The notes beneath the pieces were generated by a model, which was not told where the DNA came from, ran no database searches, and worked only from the letters and a program-made list of their open reading frames with translations. Positions 16,942 through 24,734 of a stretch of DNA of 37,026 nt are shown in pieces. Position numbers and translations under genes: made by a program. This DNA comes from Clostridiales bacterium. Its GTDB lineage: Bacteria; Bacillota; Clostridia; Christensenellales; DTU072. The first letter of the stretch is position 1, and every line of letters begins with the position of its first letter. Where the stretch lies: contig JAAZJD010000040.1 of NCBI GenBank assembly GCA_012800525.1, forward strand, positions 1-37,026, read 5' to 3'.

Positions 16942-18060
16942 ATGGTTAATAAAAAAATGATGGCAATATTATTTGCTAGTGGAACCGATAACAAGCTAAG
17001 TGAGTTGACAATTCACAGAACAGCCGCTTCTTTGCCGTTTTGTGGTAGATATCGCTTAATTGACTTTATACTTTCGAGCTTAGTGAACTCTGGAGTCAAT
17101 AGAGTTGGAATAATTACAAAAAACAACTATCAGTCTTTAATGGATCACATTAGAATGGGACGTGATTGGGATTTAAATAGAAAAAATAGTGGTATTGCTG
17201 TTTTTCCTCCTTTTGTTTTAAATACAGCAAGAGACATGTATAGGGGAAAGATAGAGGCTTTATATACTGTTTTAGACTATATTGAAAAATCGCCTGAAGA
17301 CTATGTGGTTATAAGTGATTGCAATATCGTTGCAAATATTGATTTTAATAAAGTTTTAGATGAGCATATTGCAAGAGAAGCCAATGTTACTATCTTATGT
17401 CATAGTAATTATGCTACTACTTCAAAGAGGATGATGGTATCTTGTAATAGTGAAGGTCTAGTAACTGATTTAAATTTTGCAGAGATGCCTACAGCGGAAA
17501 AGAAAATAGTATCAACAAATATATATGTAGTGACAAAAAAATATCTAATTGAAGAAATTGAAAAAGCATATTCTAGGGCTTTATTCGATTTTGAAAAAGA
17601 TATACTGTTTCAATCCTACAAAGATGGGAAGATTTTTGTGCATCAACTAGAAGGCTTTACAGCAATTATTGATGATATCAAAAACTACTTTAATGAGAAT
17701 ATGAAGATTTTAGAAGAACCAATCAGAGAGCAACTTTTTGATGTAACAAGAAAAGTTTACACAAAAGTTAAAGACTCTGTTCCAACTCTATACGGACCAA
17801 AGAGCGAAGTTGTAAATTCACTAGTTGCAGATGGATGTGTTATTGAAGGTCGTGTAGAAAATAGTATTCTGTTTAGAAATGTTCATATAGCCAAAGGTGC
17901 AAGTGTTAAAAATTGCATAGTAATGGAAAGTGGACAAGTTTTAGAAGGAAGTAGACTTTCTTATATAATAACCGATAAAGAAGTGGTGATTACCGAAGGA
18001 AGAGAACTTGCTGGATTTAAGACTTATCCATTAGTAATTGCAAAAAACAAAACAGTTTAA
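16942..18060 (+). CDS. glgD: Glucose-1-phosphate adenylyltransferase subunit GlgD (regulatory)
   Basis: GlgD is the GlgC paralogue found in Firmicutes. It is generally regarded as non-catalytic and as modulating the GlgC/GlgD complex. The 372-aa protein keeps the fold motifs HRTAASLPFCGRYRLIDF and VNSGVNRVGIITKNNYQSLMDH. The pyrophosphorylase GGxGTRL motif is replaced by ASGTDNKL, and GDH is replaced by DCN (ISDCNIVANIDF), so catalysis is not expected. A GGAGGAG site precedes the ATG, 8 bp after glgC. The C-terminal beta-helix is present but short. The following 144 bp before glgA contain a stem-loop and no gene. Confidence 0.93.
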   Translation: MVNKKMMAILFASGTDNKLSELTIHRTAASLPFCGRYRLIDFILSSLVNSGVNRVGIITKNNYQSLMDHIRMGRDWDLNRKNSGIAVFPPFVLNTARDMYRGKIEALYTVLDYIEKSPEDYVVISDCNIVANIDFNKVLDEHIAREANVTILCHSNYATTSKRMMVSCNSEGLVTDLNFAEMPTAEKKIVSTNIYVVTKKYLIEEIEKAYSRALFDFEKDILFQSYKDGKIFVHQLEGFTAIIDDIKNYFNENMKILEEPIREQLFDVTRKVYTKVKDSVPTLYGPKSEVVNSLVADGCVIEGRVENSILFRNVHIAKGASVKNCIVMESGQVLEGSRLSYIITDKEVVITEGRELAGFKTYPLVIAKNKTV

Positions 18061-18143
18061 AGTGAGTTTAATTTGGTAAAATGCTAAATTAATGTAATAA
18101 ATAAATGCTCATAAATACACAAATTGAGTATTTAGCTAGTAAG

Positions 18144-18191
18144 ATGGTGCTCTAATCAAGCTTTTGCTTTAGTTAAATTTAAAAGCGCCAT
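18144..18191 (+). other. Stem-loop directly upstream of the glgA ribosome site
   Basis: ATGGTGCT (18144-18151) can pair over 8 bp (one G-U) with AGCGCCAT (18184-18191), enclosing a smaller AAGC-TTTT-GCTT hairpin. The structure ends 2 nt before the GAGAGG ribosome site and has no T-run, so it is not an intrinsic terminator. It could be a processing or translational element. Confidence 0.4.
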
Positions 18192-18204
18192 AAGAGAGGT
18201 GTAT

Positions 18205-19638
18205 ATGAAAATATTATTTGTGGCTTCGGAATCTGGCCCGTTTATTAGAACTGGGGGCTTAGGAGATGTTGTTGGATCTTTGCCAAAAACTATATCTCAA
18301 TTAGGAGAAGAAGTGGCTGTTGTTTTACCGTTATATGAGGAGATTTCAGCTGATTATAGAAACAAAATGGAATTTATCGGTTCTTCCGTTGTTCCTCTTG
18401 GCTGGAGACAACAATATGGTGGATTGTTTAAATTAGAGTGGGAAAATGTCAGTTTCTTTTTTGTGGATAACGAATATTACTTTAAAAGAAAAGGTTTGTA
18501 TGGTCATTTTGATGATGGCGAAAGATTCGCTTTTTTCTCAAAGGCAGCTTTAGAATTGTTGCCATTTATGAATTTTGGGAAGAAAAAAGGCGCTCCAGAT
18601 ATTATTCACTGTAATGACTGGCAAACAGGTTTAGTTCCCGTCATGTTAGATGCTTTTTATAGACATTTAGATTTTTACAAAAATATAAAAACCGTGATGG
18701 CTATACACAATATTGAGTTTCAAGGTGAAATGGATAAGTATGTAATAGACAATGTTTTTGGTATACCTGCTTCTCATGCTGCTATTGTTGAATATAAGGG
18801 TAATGCAAATATGTTAAAAGCTGGGATCGAATCAGCTAATAAAGTAGTTACGGTTTCACCAACATATGCCAAAGAAATTATGGATCCATTTTTTGCAAAT
18901 GGTTTAGAAGATATATTAAAAGCAAGGTCTTTTAAAATTTCTGGTATACTCAACGGTATAGATGTAGATTTATATAATCCTGAGAAAGATAAGGCTTTAT
19001 TTGTGAAGTTTTCTGCAAGTACCCCAGCAAAGAAGGCTGGCAACAAAAAAGGATTACAAAAATTATTTAATCTTCCACAGAAAGAAGGAGTCCCGCTTAT
19101 TGGGATGGTCACAAGATTAACGTCGCAAAAGGGAATAGATCTTGTCATTAGAGTAATTCATGAAATACTATCTTTAGATTTACAACTTATTGTTTTAGGT
19201 ACTGGGGATTGGAAATATGAGAATGCTTTAAATGATATCGCAAACCAATATCCCACCAAAATGGCATCTGCAATATATTTTTCAGCTGATGTAGCATCAA
19301 AAATTTATGGGGGCGCTGATATGTTTTTAATGCCTTCAAAATTTGAACCATGTGGTTTGTCTCAAATGATGTCAATGCGTTATGGAACAATTCCAATAGT
19401 AAGAGAGACTGGTGGACTAAAAGACTCTGTTGCTCCATTTAATCCAGAAACAAAAGAAGGTGTTGGATTTACATTTGTAACATATAATGCTTATGATATG
19501 CTAGATGCAATAAGGAGAGCTGTTGGCACATTTGCAAATAAAGAAGAGTGGAGTGCTTTAATGAAAAATGCAATGGAGAAGGATTGGTCTTGGGCTAGAA
19601 GTGCAAGAGAATATATTGCATTGTATAAATCAATATAA
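18205..19638 (+). CDS. glgA: Glycogen synthase (ADP-glucose)
   Basis: GlgA is a GT5 glycosyltransferase that extends alpha-1,4-glucan from ADP-glucose. A GTG at 18199 overlaps the GAGAGG ribosome site, so the ATG at 18205 is the start, giving 477 aa and the standard MKILFVASESGPF. Two Rossmann-like domains are evident, with HCNDWQTGLVP in the N-terminal half. In the C-terminal half are TRLTSQKGIDL and the nucleotide-sugar site MPSKFEPCGLSQMMSMRYG, followed by ETGGLKDSV. The conserved ADP-glucose-binding Lys of the KxGGL motif is Arg15 here (RTGGLGDV). The length is normal. It is the last gene of the glgBCDA series, with a terminator inside a repeat element 31 bp downstream. Confidence 0.95.
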   Translation: MKILFVASESGPFIRTGGLGDVVGSLPKTISQLGEEVAVVLPLYEEISADYRNKMEFIGSSVVPLGWRQQYGGLFKLEWENVSFFFVDNEYYFKRKGLYGHFDDGERFAFFSKAALELLPFMNFGKKKGAPDIIHCNDWQTGLVPVMLDAFYRHLDFYKNIKTVMAIHNIEFQGEMDKYVIDNVFGIPASHAAIVEYKGNANMLKAGIESANKVVTVSPTYAKEIMDPFFANGLEDILKARSFKISGILNGIDVDLYNPEKDKALFVKFSASTPAKKAGNKKGLQKLFNLPQKEGVPLIGMVTRLTSQKGIDLVIRVIHEILSLDLQLIVLGTGDWKYENALNDIANQYPTKMASAIYFSADVASKIYGGADMFLMPSKFEPCGLSQMMSMRYGTIPIVRETGGLKDSVAPFNPETKEGVGFTFVTYNAYDMLDAIRRAVGTFANKEEWSALMKNAMEKDWSWARSAREYIALYKSI

Positions 19639-19668
19639 AGTTAAATTCCCAAAAACTTAAAGATTTAA

Positions 19669-19799
19669 GGGGCTGTTAAGAAACTCAAAAAAATCTTAAC
19701 AGCTTTTTTGTTGTCGAAACACAAACACATTTAGAGAAGTGTTATTTTGACATTAGCTATTTATATGTTGTAGTTATTTAAATATTTCTTAACAGCCCC
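19669..19799. repeat. MITE-like inverted-repeat element, copy 1
   Basis: This 131-bp element is bounded by perfect 15-bp inverted arms, GGGGCTGTTAAGAAA (19669-19683) and its complement (19785-19799). It carries no ORF. The interior has an extra complement of the left arm at 19694-19703, so the left arm can fold locally or with the far end. A homologous element lies behind glgP (22523-22661). Similarity covers both ends and an interior stretch around ACAAACAC and TTTTGAYATTA. No clear target-site duplication is visible. Confidence 0.75.
19672..19709 (+). terminator. Intrinsic terminator of the glgBCDA transcript
   Basis: A 10-bp perfect stem is formed by GCTGTTAAGA (19672-19681) and TCTTAACAGC (19694-19703), with a 12-nt loop and TTTTTT at 19704-19709. 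It lies at the left end of the inverted-repeat element. The far arm (to 19799) is also followed by TTTTT, a possible second terminator. Confidence 0.85.
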
Positions 19800-19907
19800 T
19801 TTTTATTTTATAAAATTAAACAAATGATTTTTAAGTTGGGTAAATGTAAGCATGCGCAAGCCTTTTGTAGCGAAGGATTCAATAAGTATTAAAAACCCAC
19901 AATAATT

Positions 19908-19921
19908 GTATCTATAGATAC
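19908..19921. promoter_or_regulatory. Palindrome matching the ispE/glgB operator
   Basis: GTATCTATAGATAC is a perfect 14-bp palindrome. With its flanks (TTGTATCT-AT-AGATACCAAA) it closely matches the site at 12569-12592. It lies about 55 bp upstream of the proposed glgP -35. The 453-bp gap between glgA and glgP otherwise holds the repeat element, the terminator and the glgP promoter; I see no gene in it. Confidence 0.6.
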
Positions 19922-19975
19922 CAAAAGTTAAGCTTTTGTGTAATTTTAAGGCGATTCTTAGAGATATAAATATGC

Positions 19976-20004
19976 TTTACAGTTTTAGTAGTATTTGTTA
20001 TTAT
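19976..20004 (+). promoter_or_regulatory. Probable glgP promoter
   Basis: TTTACA (19976-19981), a 17-bp spacer, then TATTAT (19999-20004). The predicted start is near 20011, giving a leader of about 80 nt. The region is very AT-rich, so other hexamers are possible. Confidence 0.45.
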
Positions 20005-20091
20005 ATATCCGAATTTTCTATTTTATTTATTTAATTTTATTAAAAAATAATAGTACAATTATTAGTATATAAAACTTTTAGTGAGGACAAG

Positions 20092-22512
20092 ATGATTAAA
20101 GTTGACAAGACAGAATTTAAAAAATTAGTAGAGAGGAAATTAACAAACAATTTTGGATTGAAAATTGATGAAGCTACTGACAAAATGATGTTTAGATGCG
20201 TGGCTTTGGTTGTTAAAGATTTATTGACACAACAAAGAGTTGATTTTAAAAAGATTTGTAGAGAAAAAGGAAAAAAACAAGTTTACTATATGTCTATGGA
20301 ATTTTTGCTAGGTAGGTCATTAAAGACCCACCTTTTCAATACAGGCCTATTAGATACGGCAAAAGCAGCAGTGAAAGAATTAGGTTTTGATTTAGATGCT
20401 TTAATTGAAGAAGAGCCAGATGCAGGTTTAGGTAATGGTGGGCTTGGGAGATTAGCTGCCGCTTATTTAGATGGTTTAACAGCTTGTGGTTATCCAGCAA
20501 GCGGATATTGCTTAAAATATGATTATGGTATTTTTGAGCAAAAAATTATTGATGGATGGCAAGCGGAGCTTCCAGATCAATGGCTTAAAGGTGGAGATGT
20601 TTGGTTAAATCCAAGAAGTGAAACATTTGAAGTTAAGCTTGGTGGACAAATTGAGGAAGATTGGTCGACAGGTAAATTAAAGGTTAAACATGTCAATGCT
20701 ACAAGTGTTATTGCTCAACCATTTGATATGAATATCACTGGATATGGCTCTAATGTTGTTAATGTTTTAAGATTGTGGAGTGCTAAAGCACCAGTTGAGC
20801 TAGATATGAAGGCTTTTTCAAGAGGGGAATATGTAAAGGCAATTGAAGAAAAAGCAACTGCGGAAGCAATATCAAAAGTTTTATATCCAGCAGATGACCA
20901 TATTGAAGGAAAGAGTCTACGTCTAAAGCAACAGTATTTCTTTGTTTCAGCAAGTATACAAAATATAGTCAAAAGACATCTTAGAGATCATGATAATTTA
21001 GATAATTTAGGCGATTTTGTAGCAATACACATAAATGATACTCATCCAACTTTGTGTATTCCAGAATTGATGAGAATAATGTTAGATGAATACGATTATT
21101 CATGGGATGATGCATGGAAAGTTGTTACTGAGACAATGAGTTATACTAACCACACCATTATGTCAGAAGCTTTAGAAAAATGGCCAATTCATTTATTTGA
21201 ATCATTGCTTCCAAGAATTACTCAGATAATTAGAGAGATTAACCAAAGAAGTTGTGCTGATTTATGGAATTTCTTCCCTGGAGATTGGGATAGAATTAGT
21301 AAAAATGCTATCATGAGTGGCAGTGAAATAAGAATGGCAAATTTATGTTTAACAGCTTCTCATACAATCAATGGTGTATCTGCATTGCATAGTAATATTT
21401 TGAAAAATATAACATTTGCAGATTATTATAAAATGACTCCTGAAAAGTTTACAAATGTAACGAATGGTATTACATATAGACGTTGGCTTTGCGAAGCAAA
21501 TCCTAAATTATGTAAATTGGTCACAGAGTTAATAGGAGATAAGTTTTTAAAAAATGCAGATGAACTAGAAAACCTTATGAAATATCAAGGCGATAAAAAG
21601 GTTTTAAATCAATTAGCAAGCATAAAAAGAGACAATAAGGCTCGTCTTGCAAATTATATTGAAAAAGCAAATGGTGTAGTTTTAAATCCAGATTCAATTT
21701 TTGATGTTCAAGTTAAAAGATTGCATGAATATAAGCGTCAATTATTGAATGCTATGCACATACTTCATTTGTATAACAAAATTAAGACTGATCCTAACTT
21801 TGATATGGAGCCAAGAACATTTATTTTTGGTGCAAAATCTGCAAGTGCATACTATATGGCAAAACTTATTATTCGTTTAATTTATATGATTGGAGAAATG
21901 GTTAATAATGATCCAGATTGCAAAGATAAACTTAAAGTTGTATTTATTGAAAATTATCGAGTAAGTCTTGCTGAAATTATTATGCCTGCAGCGGAAATAA
22001 GTGAACAAATTTCTACAGCTGGTAAAGAAGCTTCTGGAACTGGGAATATGAAATTTATGATTAACGGTGCTGTAACCATTGGAACAATGGATGGTGCAAA
22101 TGTAGAAATACATGAAAGAGTAGGCGATGAAAATATATTTATATTTGGTCTATTAGCAGATGAGGTTGAAAAATTAAGGCCACATTATAATCCAACAGAA
22201 TATTATACTCATGATCAAAGAATACAAGACGTAATTCAATTGCTAATTGATGGAATTAATGGCGTGTGCTTTAAAGAAGTCGCAGATTCCCTTACTTTAG
22301 GGAGAACTGGTCAAGCTGACCCATATATGTTACTTGCTGACTTTGCAAGTTATGTTAGTGCTCAAGAAGCAGTACAAAGTGCATATAGAGATAAACATCG
22401 TTTCCAAAGAATGTCCTTAATCAATATCGCTAAAGCTGGATTTTTCTCAGCTGATAGAAGTGTTGAAGAGTATGCAAGTCGTATTTGGAGATTAAGTAAA
22501 GTCAAAATTTAA
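20092..22512 (+). CDS. glgP: Glycogen/starch phosphorylase
   Basis: GlgP releases glucose-1-phosphate from alpha-1,4-glucan ends using phosphate and pyridoxal phosphate. The 806-aa length is normal. Family motifs are intact: MSMEFLLGRSL (67-77), PDAGLGNGGLGRLAA (109-123), NDTHPT (315-320), VKRLHEYKRQ (541-550) and the cofactor block EASGTGNMKF with PLP-binding Lys654. GTGAGGA lies ahead of the ATG. The gene has its own promoter region, with a palindrome shared with the ispE/glgB unit. It is followed 11 bp after its stop by the second inverted-repeat element, which supplies a terminator. It degrades the polymer made by glgBCDA. Confidence 0.97.
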   Translation: MIKVDKTEFKKLVERKLTNNFGLKIDEATDKMMFRCVALVVKDLLTQQRVDFKKICREKGKKQVYYMSMEFLLGRSLKTHLFNTGLLDTAKAAVKELGFDLDALIEEEPDAGLGNGGLGRLAAAYLDGLTACGYPASGYCLKYDYGIFEQKIIDGWQAELPDQWLKGGDVWLNPRSETFEVKLGGQIEEDWSTGKLKVKHVNATSVIAQPFDMNITGYGSNVVNVLRLWSAKAPVELDMKAFSRGEYVKAIEEKATAEAISKVLYPADDHIEGKSLRLKQQYFFVSASIQNIVKRHLRDHDNLDNLGDFVAIHINDTHPTLCIPELMRIMLDEYDYSWDDAWKVVTETMSYTNHTIMSEALEKWPIHLFESLLPRITQIIREINQRSCADLWNFFPGDWDRISKNAIMSGSEIRMANLCLTASHTINGVSALHSNILKNITFADYYKMTPEKFTNVTNGITYRRWLCEANPKLCKLVTELIGDKFLKNADELENLMKYQGDKKVLNQLASIKRDNKARLANYIEKANGVVLNPDSIFDVQVKRLHEYKRQLLNAMHILHLYNKIKTDPNFDMEPRTFIFGAKSASAYYMAKLIIRLIYMIGEMVNNDPDCKDKLKVVFIENYRVSLAEIIMPAAEISEQISTAGKEASGTGNMKFMINGAVTIGTMDGANVEIHERVGDENIFIFGLLADEVEKLRPHYNPTEYYTHDQRIQDVIQLLIDGINGVCFKEVADSLTLGRTGQADPYMLLADFASYVSAQEAVQSAYRDKHRFQRMSLINIAKAGFFSADRSVEEYASRIWRLSKVKI

Positions 22513-22522
22513 TTGTATCATT

Positions 22523-22661
22523 GGGACTGTTAAGAAACTAAAAAATTTTTAACAGTTTTTTCTTTATAAAAAACAAACACGATGAGGGAGAAGACTGCTT
22601 TTGATATTAATTGAAACATAAATGCATTTATGAGTCATCTTCGAAGCTTTCTTAACAACCC
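22523..22661. repeat. MITE-like inverted-repeat element, copy 2
   Basis: This 139-bp element is homologous to 19669-19799. The left arm is GGGACTGTTAAGAAA and the right arm is TTTCTTAACAACCC, which pair imperfectly at the outer end. The first 40 bases match copy 1 with few changes. The interior ACAAACAC...TTTTGATATTA matches too. Both copies are followed by TTTTTAT. There is no ORF. Like copy 1, it begins just after the stop codon of a glycogen gene. Confidence 0.75.
22526..22561 (+). terminator. Intrinsic terminator of glgP
   Basis: The 8-bp stem ACTGTTAA (22526-22533) and TTAACAGT (22549-22556) is extendable by two pairs. It is followed by a T-run. It is formed by the left end of the inverted-repeat element, as behind glgA. 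Confidence 0.75.
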
Positions 22662-22681
22662 TTTTTATACATCAAGATGTA

Positions 22682-24472
22682 ATGAAAGTAATATATAATT
22701 CAAGAGATTTAAATTTTAAAAAACCTTTTGGTGCAGTAAAAACTGGACAAAAGGTTTTTATTAAACTTAAGCTACAAACTATGAAAGAAGTAACGGGTGT
22801 AAGTTTGTTTTTAAGATCTGATTCATATAAAAATAAATTTTCTCTAACTCCATTAAAAAATAAAGAATATAGCTTGGAATTTAGCGTTGATGATCCAGAG
22901 ATTTATTATTATCGATTTGAAGTTTACACACATAATAAAACATATTATGTTGGCCACAATGGCCAAGGTATAGCGATTGTTGGCGAGTGGCTTCCAGAGT
23001 GGCAATTAACAGTTTATGATAAAAATTTTGCAACTCCCGAATGGTTAAAAGGTGGCTTAATATATCATATTTTTCCTGATAGATTTGCAAGAGTTTCAGA
23101 TGGAATAAAGGTAGAAAAAGAAAATGCAATAATTAGATCATGGTATCAAGAGTTATCAATTCAGGATGCCGAAGGTAAATATTTTGCCAATGACTTTTAT
23201 GGTGGAAATATAAAAGGAGTTATATCAAAACTTGAATATTTAAGAGATTTAGGGGTAAGTGCAATTTATTTTTCACCGATATTTAAAAGTTCTTCAAATC
23301 ATAGATATGATACTGGCGATTATTTTGAAATAGATCCCTTGTTTGGAACGGAAGAAGAATTTAAGCTTCTTTTGAAAGAAGCAAAAAAACTGGGCATAGA
23401 AATAATACTAGATGGGGTATTTAATCATACAGGAGCAGATAGTGTTTATTTTAATAAATTTGGAAATTATAATTCTGTCGGAGCATATCAATCAACCTTT
23501 TCTGAATACTATGATTGGTATACTTTTTACAATTATCCAAATGATTATCATTGTTGGTGGGGCGTTACTGTTTGTCCAACTATATCGAGAAATGCCAAAG
23601 GATTTCAAGATATGATAGCAGGCCCTGGTGGTGTCATTGAAAAGTGGAGTTTGATGGGCGTAAAAGGATGGCGGCTTGATGTAGTTGATGAAATTTCAGA
23701 TGCTTTTGTTGAAAAAATACGCGAAAGAAGCAAAAAACATGGTGATGTTGTAGTTATTGGAGAAGTTTGGGAAGATGCTAGCACAAAAATATCTTATGAC
23801 GAAAAAAGAAAATATCTACTTGGAAAAGAATTAGATGGTGTAATGAATTATCCCTATAAAGAAGCAATTATAGATTTATTAAAAACTGGTGATATGCAAA
23901 GTTTTATAAACCAAGTATATACAATTGCTGAAAACTATCCAAAAGAAGCATTAGATTGTTCAATGACATTACTTGGTACTCATGATACCGTGAGAATAAT
24001 TAATGTCTTGTCTGGAGTTATCCCTCCAGCAACCAAAAAGGAAAGGTTAGCCTATAGATTGTCTGATATAGATTATGAAAGAGGGCGAAAACTTTTACGA
24101 GTTGCTTCACTGATTCAATATTTTTTACCAGGAGTTGCAACAGTTTATTATGGTGATGAAGTTGGAGTAGAGGGATTTGAAGATCCAATAAATCGAAGAC
24201 CTTTTCCAAAAACTGGTGGTGATAAAATATTATTAGCTCACTATCAAAGTCTTGGGAAAATGAGAAAACAATATAGAGAAAAATTTAAAGGAAAATTTAA
24301 GATAAATATTGAAAATGATATTTTAGTAATTGATAGGGAAGGATTGAAGGCTATGGTTAATCTATCTCAAGAGACCATTAGAATTAAACCTCAAGAGGAT
24401 ATTTTAAGCAAGAAAGTTGTATCAAAACTAAATCGATATGATTTTATAGTTGTAGATAGTCTTATGTTATAA
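22682..24472 (+). CDS. GH13 alpha-glucan hydrolase (cyclomaltodextrinase/neopullulanase-like)
   Basis: This 596-aa alpha-amylase-family enzyme is predicted to cut alpha-glucans or maltodextrins in the cytoplasm, as no signal peptide is present. An N-terminal beta-sandwich domain (about 1-115) precedes GLIYHIFPDRFA (125-136). The barrel motifs are DGVFNHTG (244-251), GWRLDVVDE (329-337, nucleophile Asp333), VIGEVWED (358-365, acid/base Glu361) and LLGTHDTVR (430-438, Asp435). The N-terminal domain and the MPDRF-like motif point to the cyclomaltodextrinase, neopullulanase or maltogenic amylase group; specificity cannot be settled here. The ATG has only a weak ribosome site, being close behind the repeat element, and no separate promoter is obvious. 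Its place after glgP fits glycogen or maltodextrin breakdown. Confidence 0.88.
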   Translation: MKVIYNSRDLNFKKPFGAVKTGQKVFIKLKLQTMKEVTGVSLFLRSDSYKNKFSLTPLKNKEYSLEFSVDDPEIYYYRFEVYTHNKTYYVGHNGQGIAIVGEWLPEWQLTVYDKNFATPEWLKGGLIYHIFPDRFARVSDGIKVEKENAIIRSWYQELSIQDAEGKYFANDFYGGNIKGVISKLEYLRDLGVSAIYFSPIFKSSSNHRYDTGDYFEIDPLFGTEEEFKLLLKEAKKLGIEIILDGVFNHTGADSVYFNKFGNYNSVGAYQSTFSEYYDWYTFYNYPNDYHCWWGVTVCPTISRNAKGFQDMIAGPGGVIEKWSLMGVKGWRLDVVDEISDAFVEKIRERSKKHGDVVVIGEVWEDASTKISYDEKRKYLLGKELDGVMNYPYKEAIIDLLKTGDMQSFINQVYTIAENYPKEALDCSMTLLGTHDTVRIINVLSGVIPPATKKERLAYRLSDIDYERGRKLLRVASLIQYFLPGVATVYYGDEVGVEGFEDPINRRPFPKTGGDKILLAHYQSLGKMRKQYREKFKGKFKINIENDILVIDREGLKAMVNLSQETIRIKPQEDILSKKVVSKLNRYDFIVVDSLML

Positions 24473-24510
24473 GTTGTATTTATAGATATAAAATTTTATA
24501 GTTAAATTCG

Positions 24511-24540
24511 TTGACATATATAACTATTATGTTTTAGAAT
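24511..24540 (+). promoter_or_regulatory. Promoter of the BCAA operon
   Basis: Consensus TTGACA (24511-24516), an 18-bp spacer and TAGAAT (24535-24540). The predicted start is near 24547, about 23 nt before the leader-peptide start codon. Confidence 0.75.
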
Positions 24541-24569
24541 AAATAAAAGCAGCAAAAGGAGCAAAGATC

Positions 24570-24653
24570 GTGAGAAGATTTGTCCAAAAAAGAAATGTGT
24601 TACTTCTTATAGTGATAATTATTCTCGTCGTTATAGGTATAGCGGGGTGTTAA
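24570..24653 (+). CDS. BCAA leader peptide (27 aa), attenuator control
   Basis: This short ORF starts with GTG. It has a strong AAAAGGAG ribosome site (24554-24561) at 8-nt spacing and lies just downstream of a consensus promoter. It begins MRRFVQKRN. Residues 10-22 (codons 24597-24635) are then 13 consecutive Val, Leu or Ile residues, followed by GIAGC and TAA. In all, 15 of the 27 residues are branched-chain. I infer that it is the sensor of a transcription attenuator: ribosomes starved for Leu, Ile or Val tRNA would stall in the run. Its last codons (24642-24651) can pair with the 5' arm of the following terminator. The peptide could instead be read as a tiny membrane or lipoprotein-like peptide, since IAGC resembles a lipobox. 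The position and RNA pairing favour a regulatory role. Confidence 0.8.
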   Translation: MRRFVQKRNVLLLIVIIILVVIGIAGC

Positions 24654-24713
24654 TTTTGGTGCAAAGCAAGACAATATTCAATAGGAAATAATAATCAAAA
24701 TCAAATACCTCGC
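24642..24713 (+). promoter_or_regulatory. Antiterminator pairing in the ilv leader
   Basis: GCGGGGTGTT (24642-24651, the last leader codons) is complementary over 10 contiguous bp, including two G-U pairs, to AATACCTCGC (24704-24713). That segment is the 5' arm of the terminator. The two foldings are mutually exclusive. A ribosome at the leader stop codon would mask 24642-24651 and let the terminator form. Confidence 0.7.
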
Positions 24714-24734
24714 AAAATACGACGAGGTATTTTT
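24703..24734 (+). terminator. Attenuator terminator before ilvN
   Basis: A perfect 10-bp stem is formed by AAATACCTCG (24703-24712) and CGAGGTATTT (24723-24732), with a 10-nt loop and a T-run ending at 24734. It lies between the leader peptide and ilvN (ATG 24755), inside the operon leader. It is therefore a conditional rather than an operon-ending terminator. Confidence 0.85.

Noticed and set aside
18199-18204. GTG start for glgA
   Set aside because: The GTG is part of the ribosome-binding sequence itself. The ATG six bases later has correct spacing and gives the conserved N-terminus.
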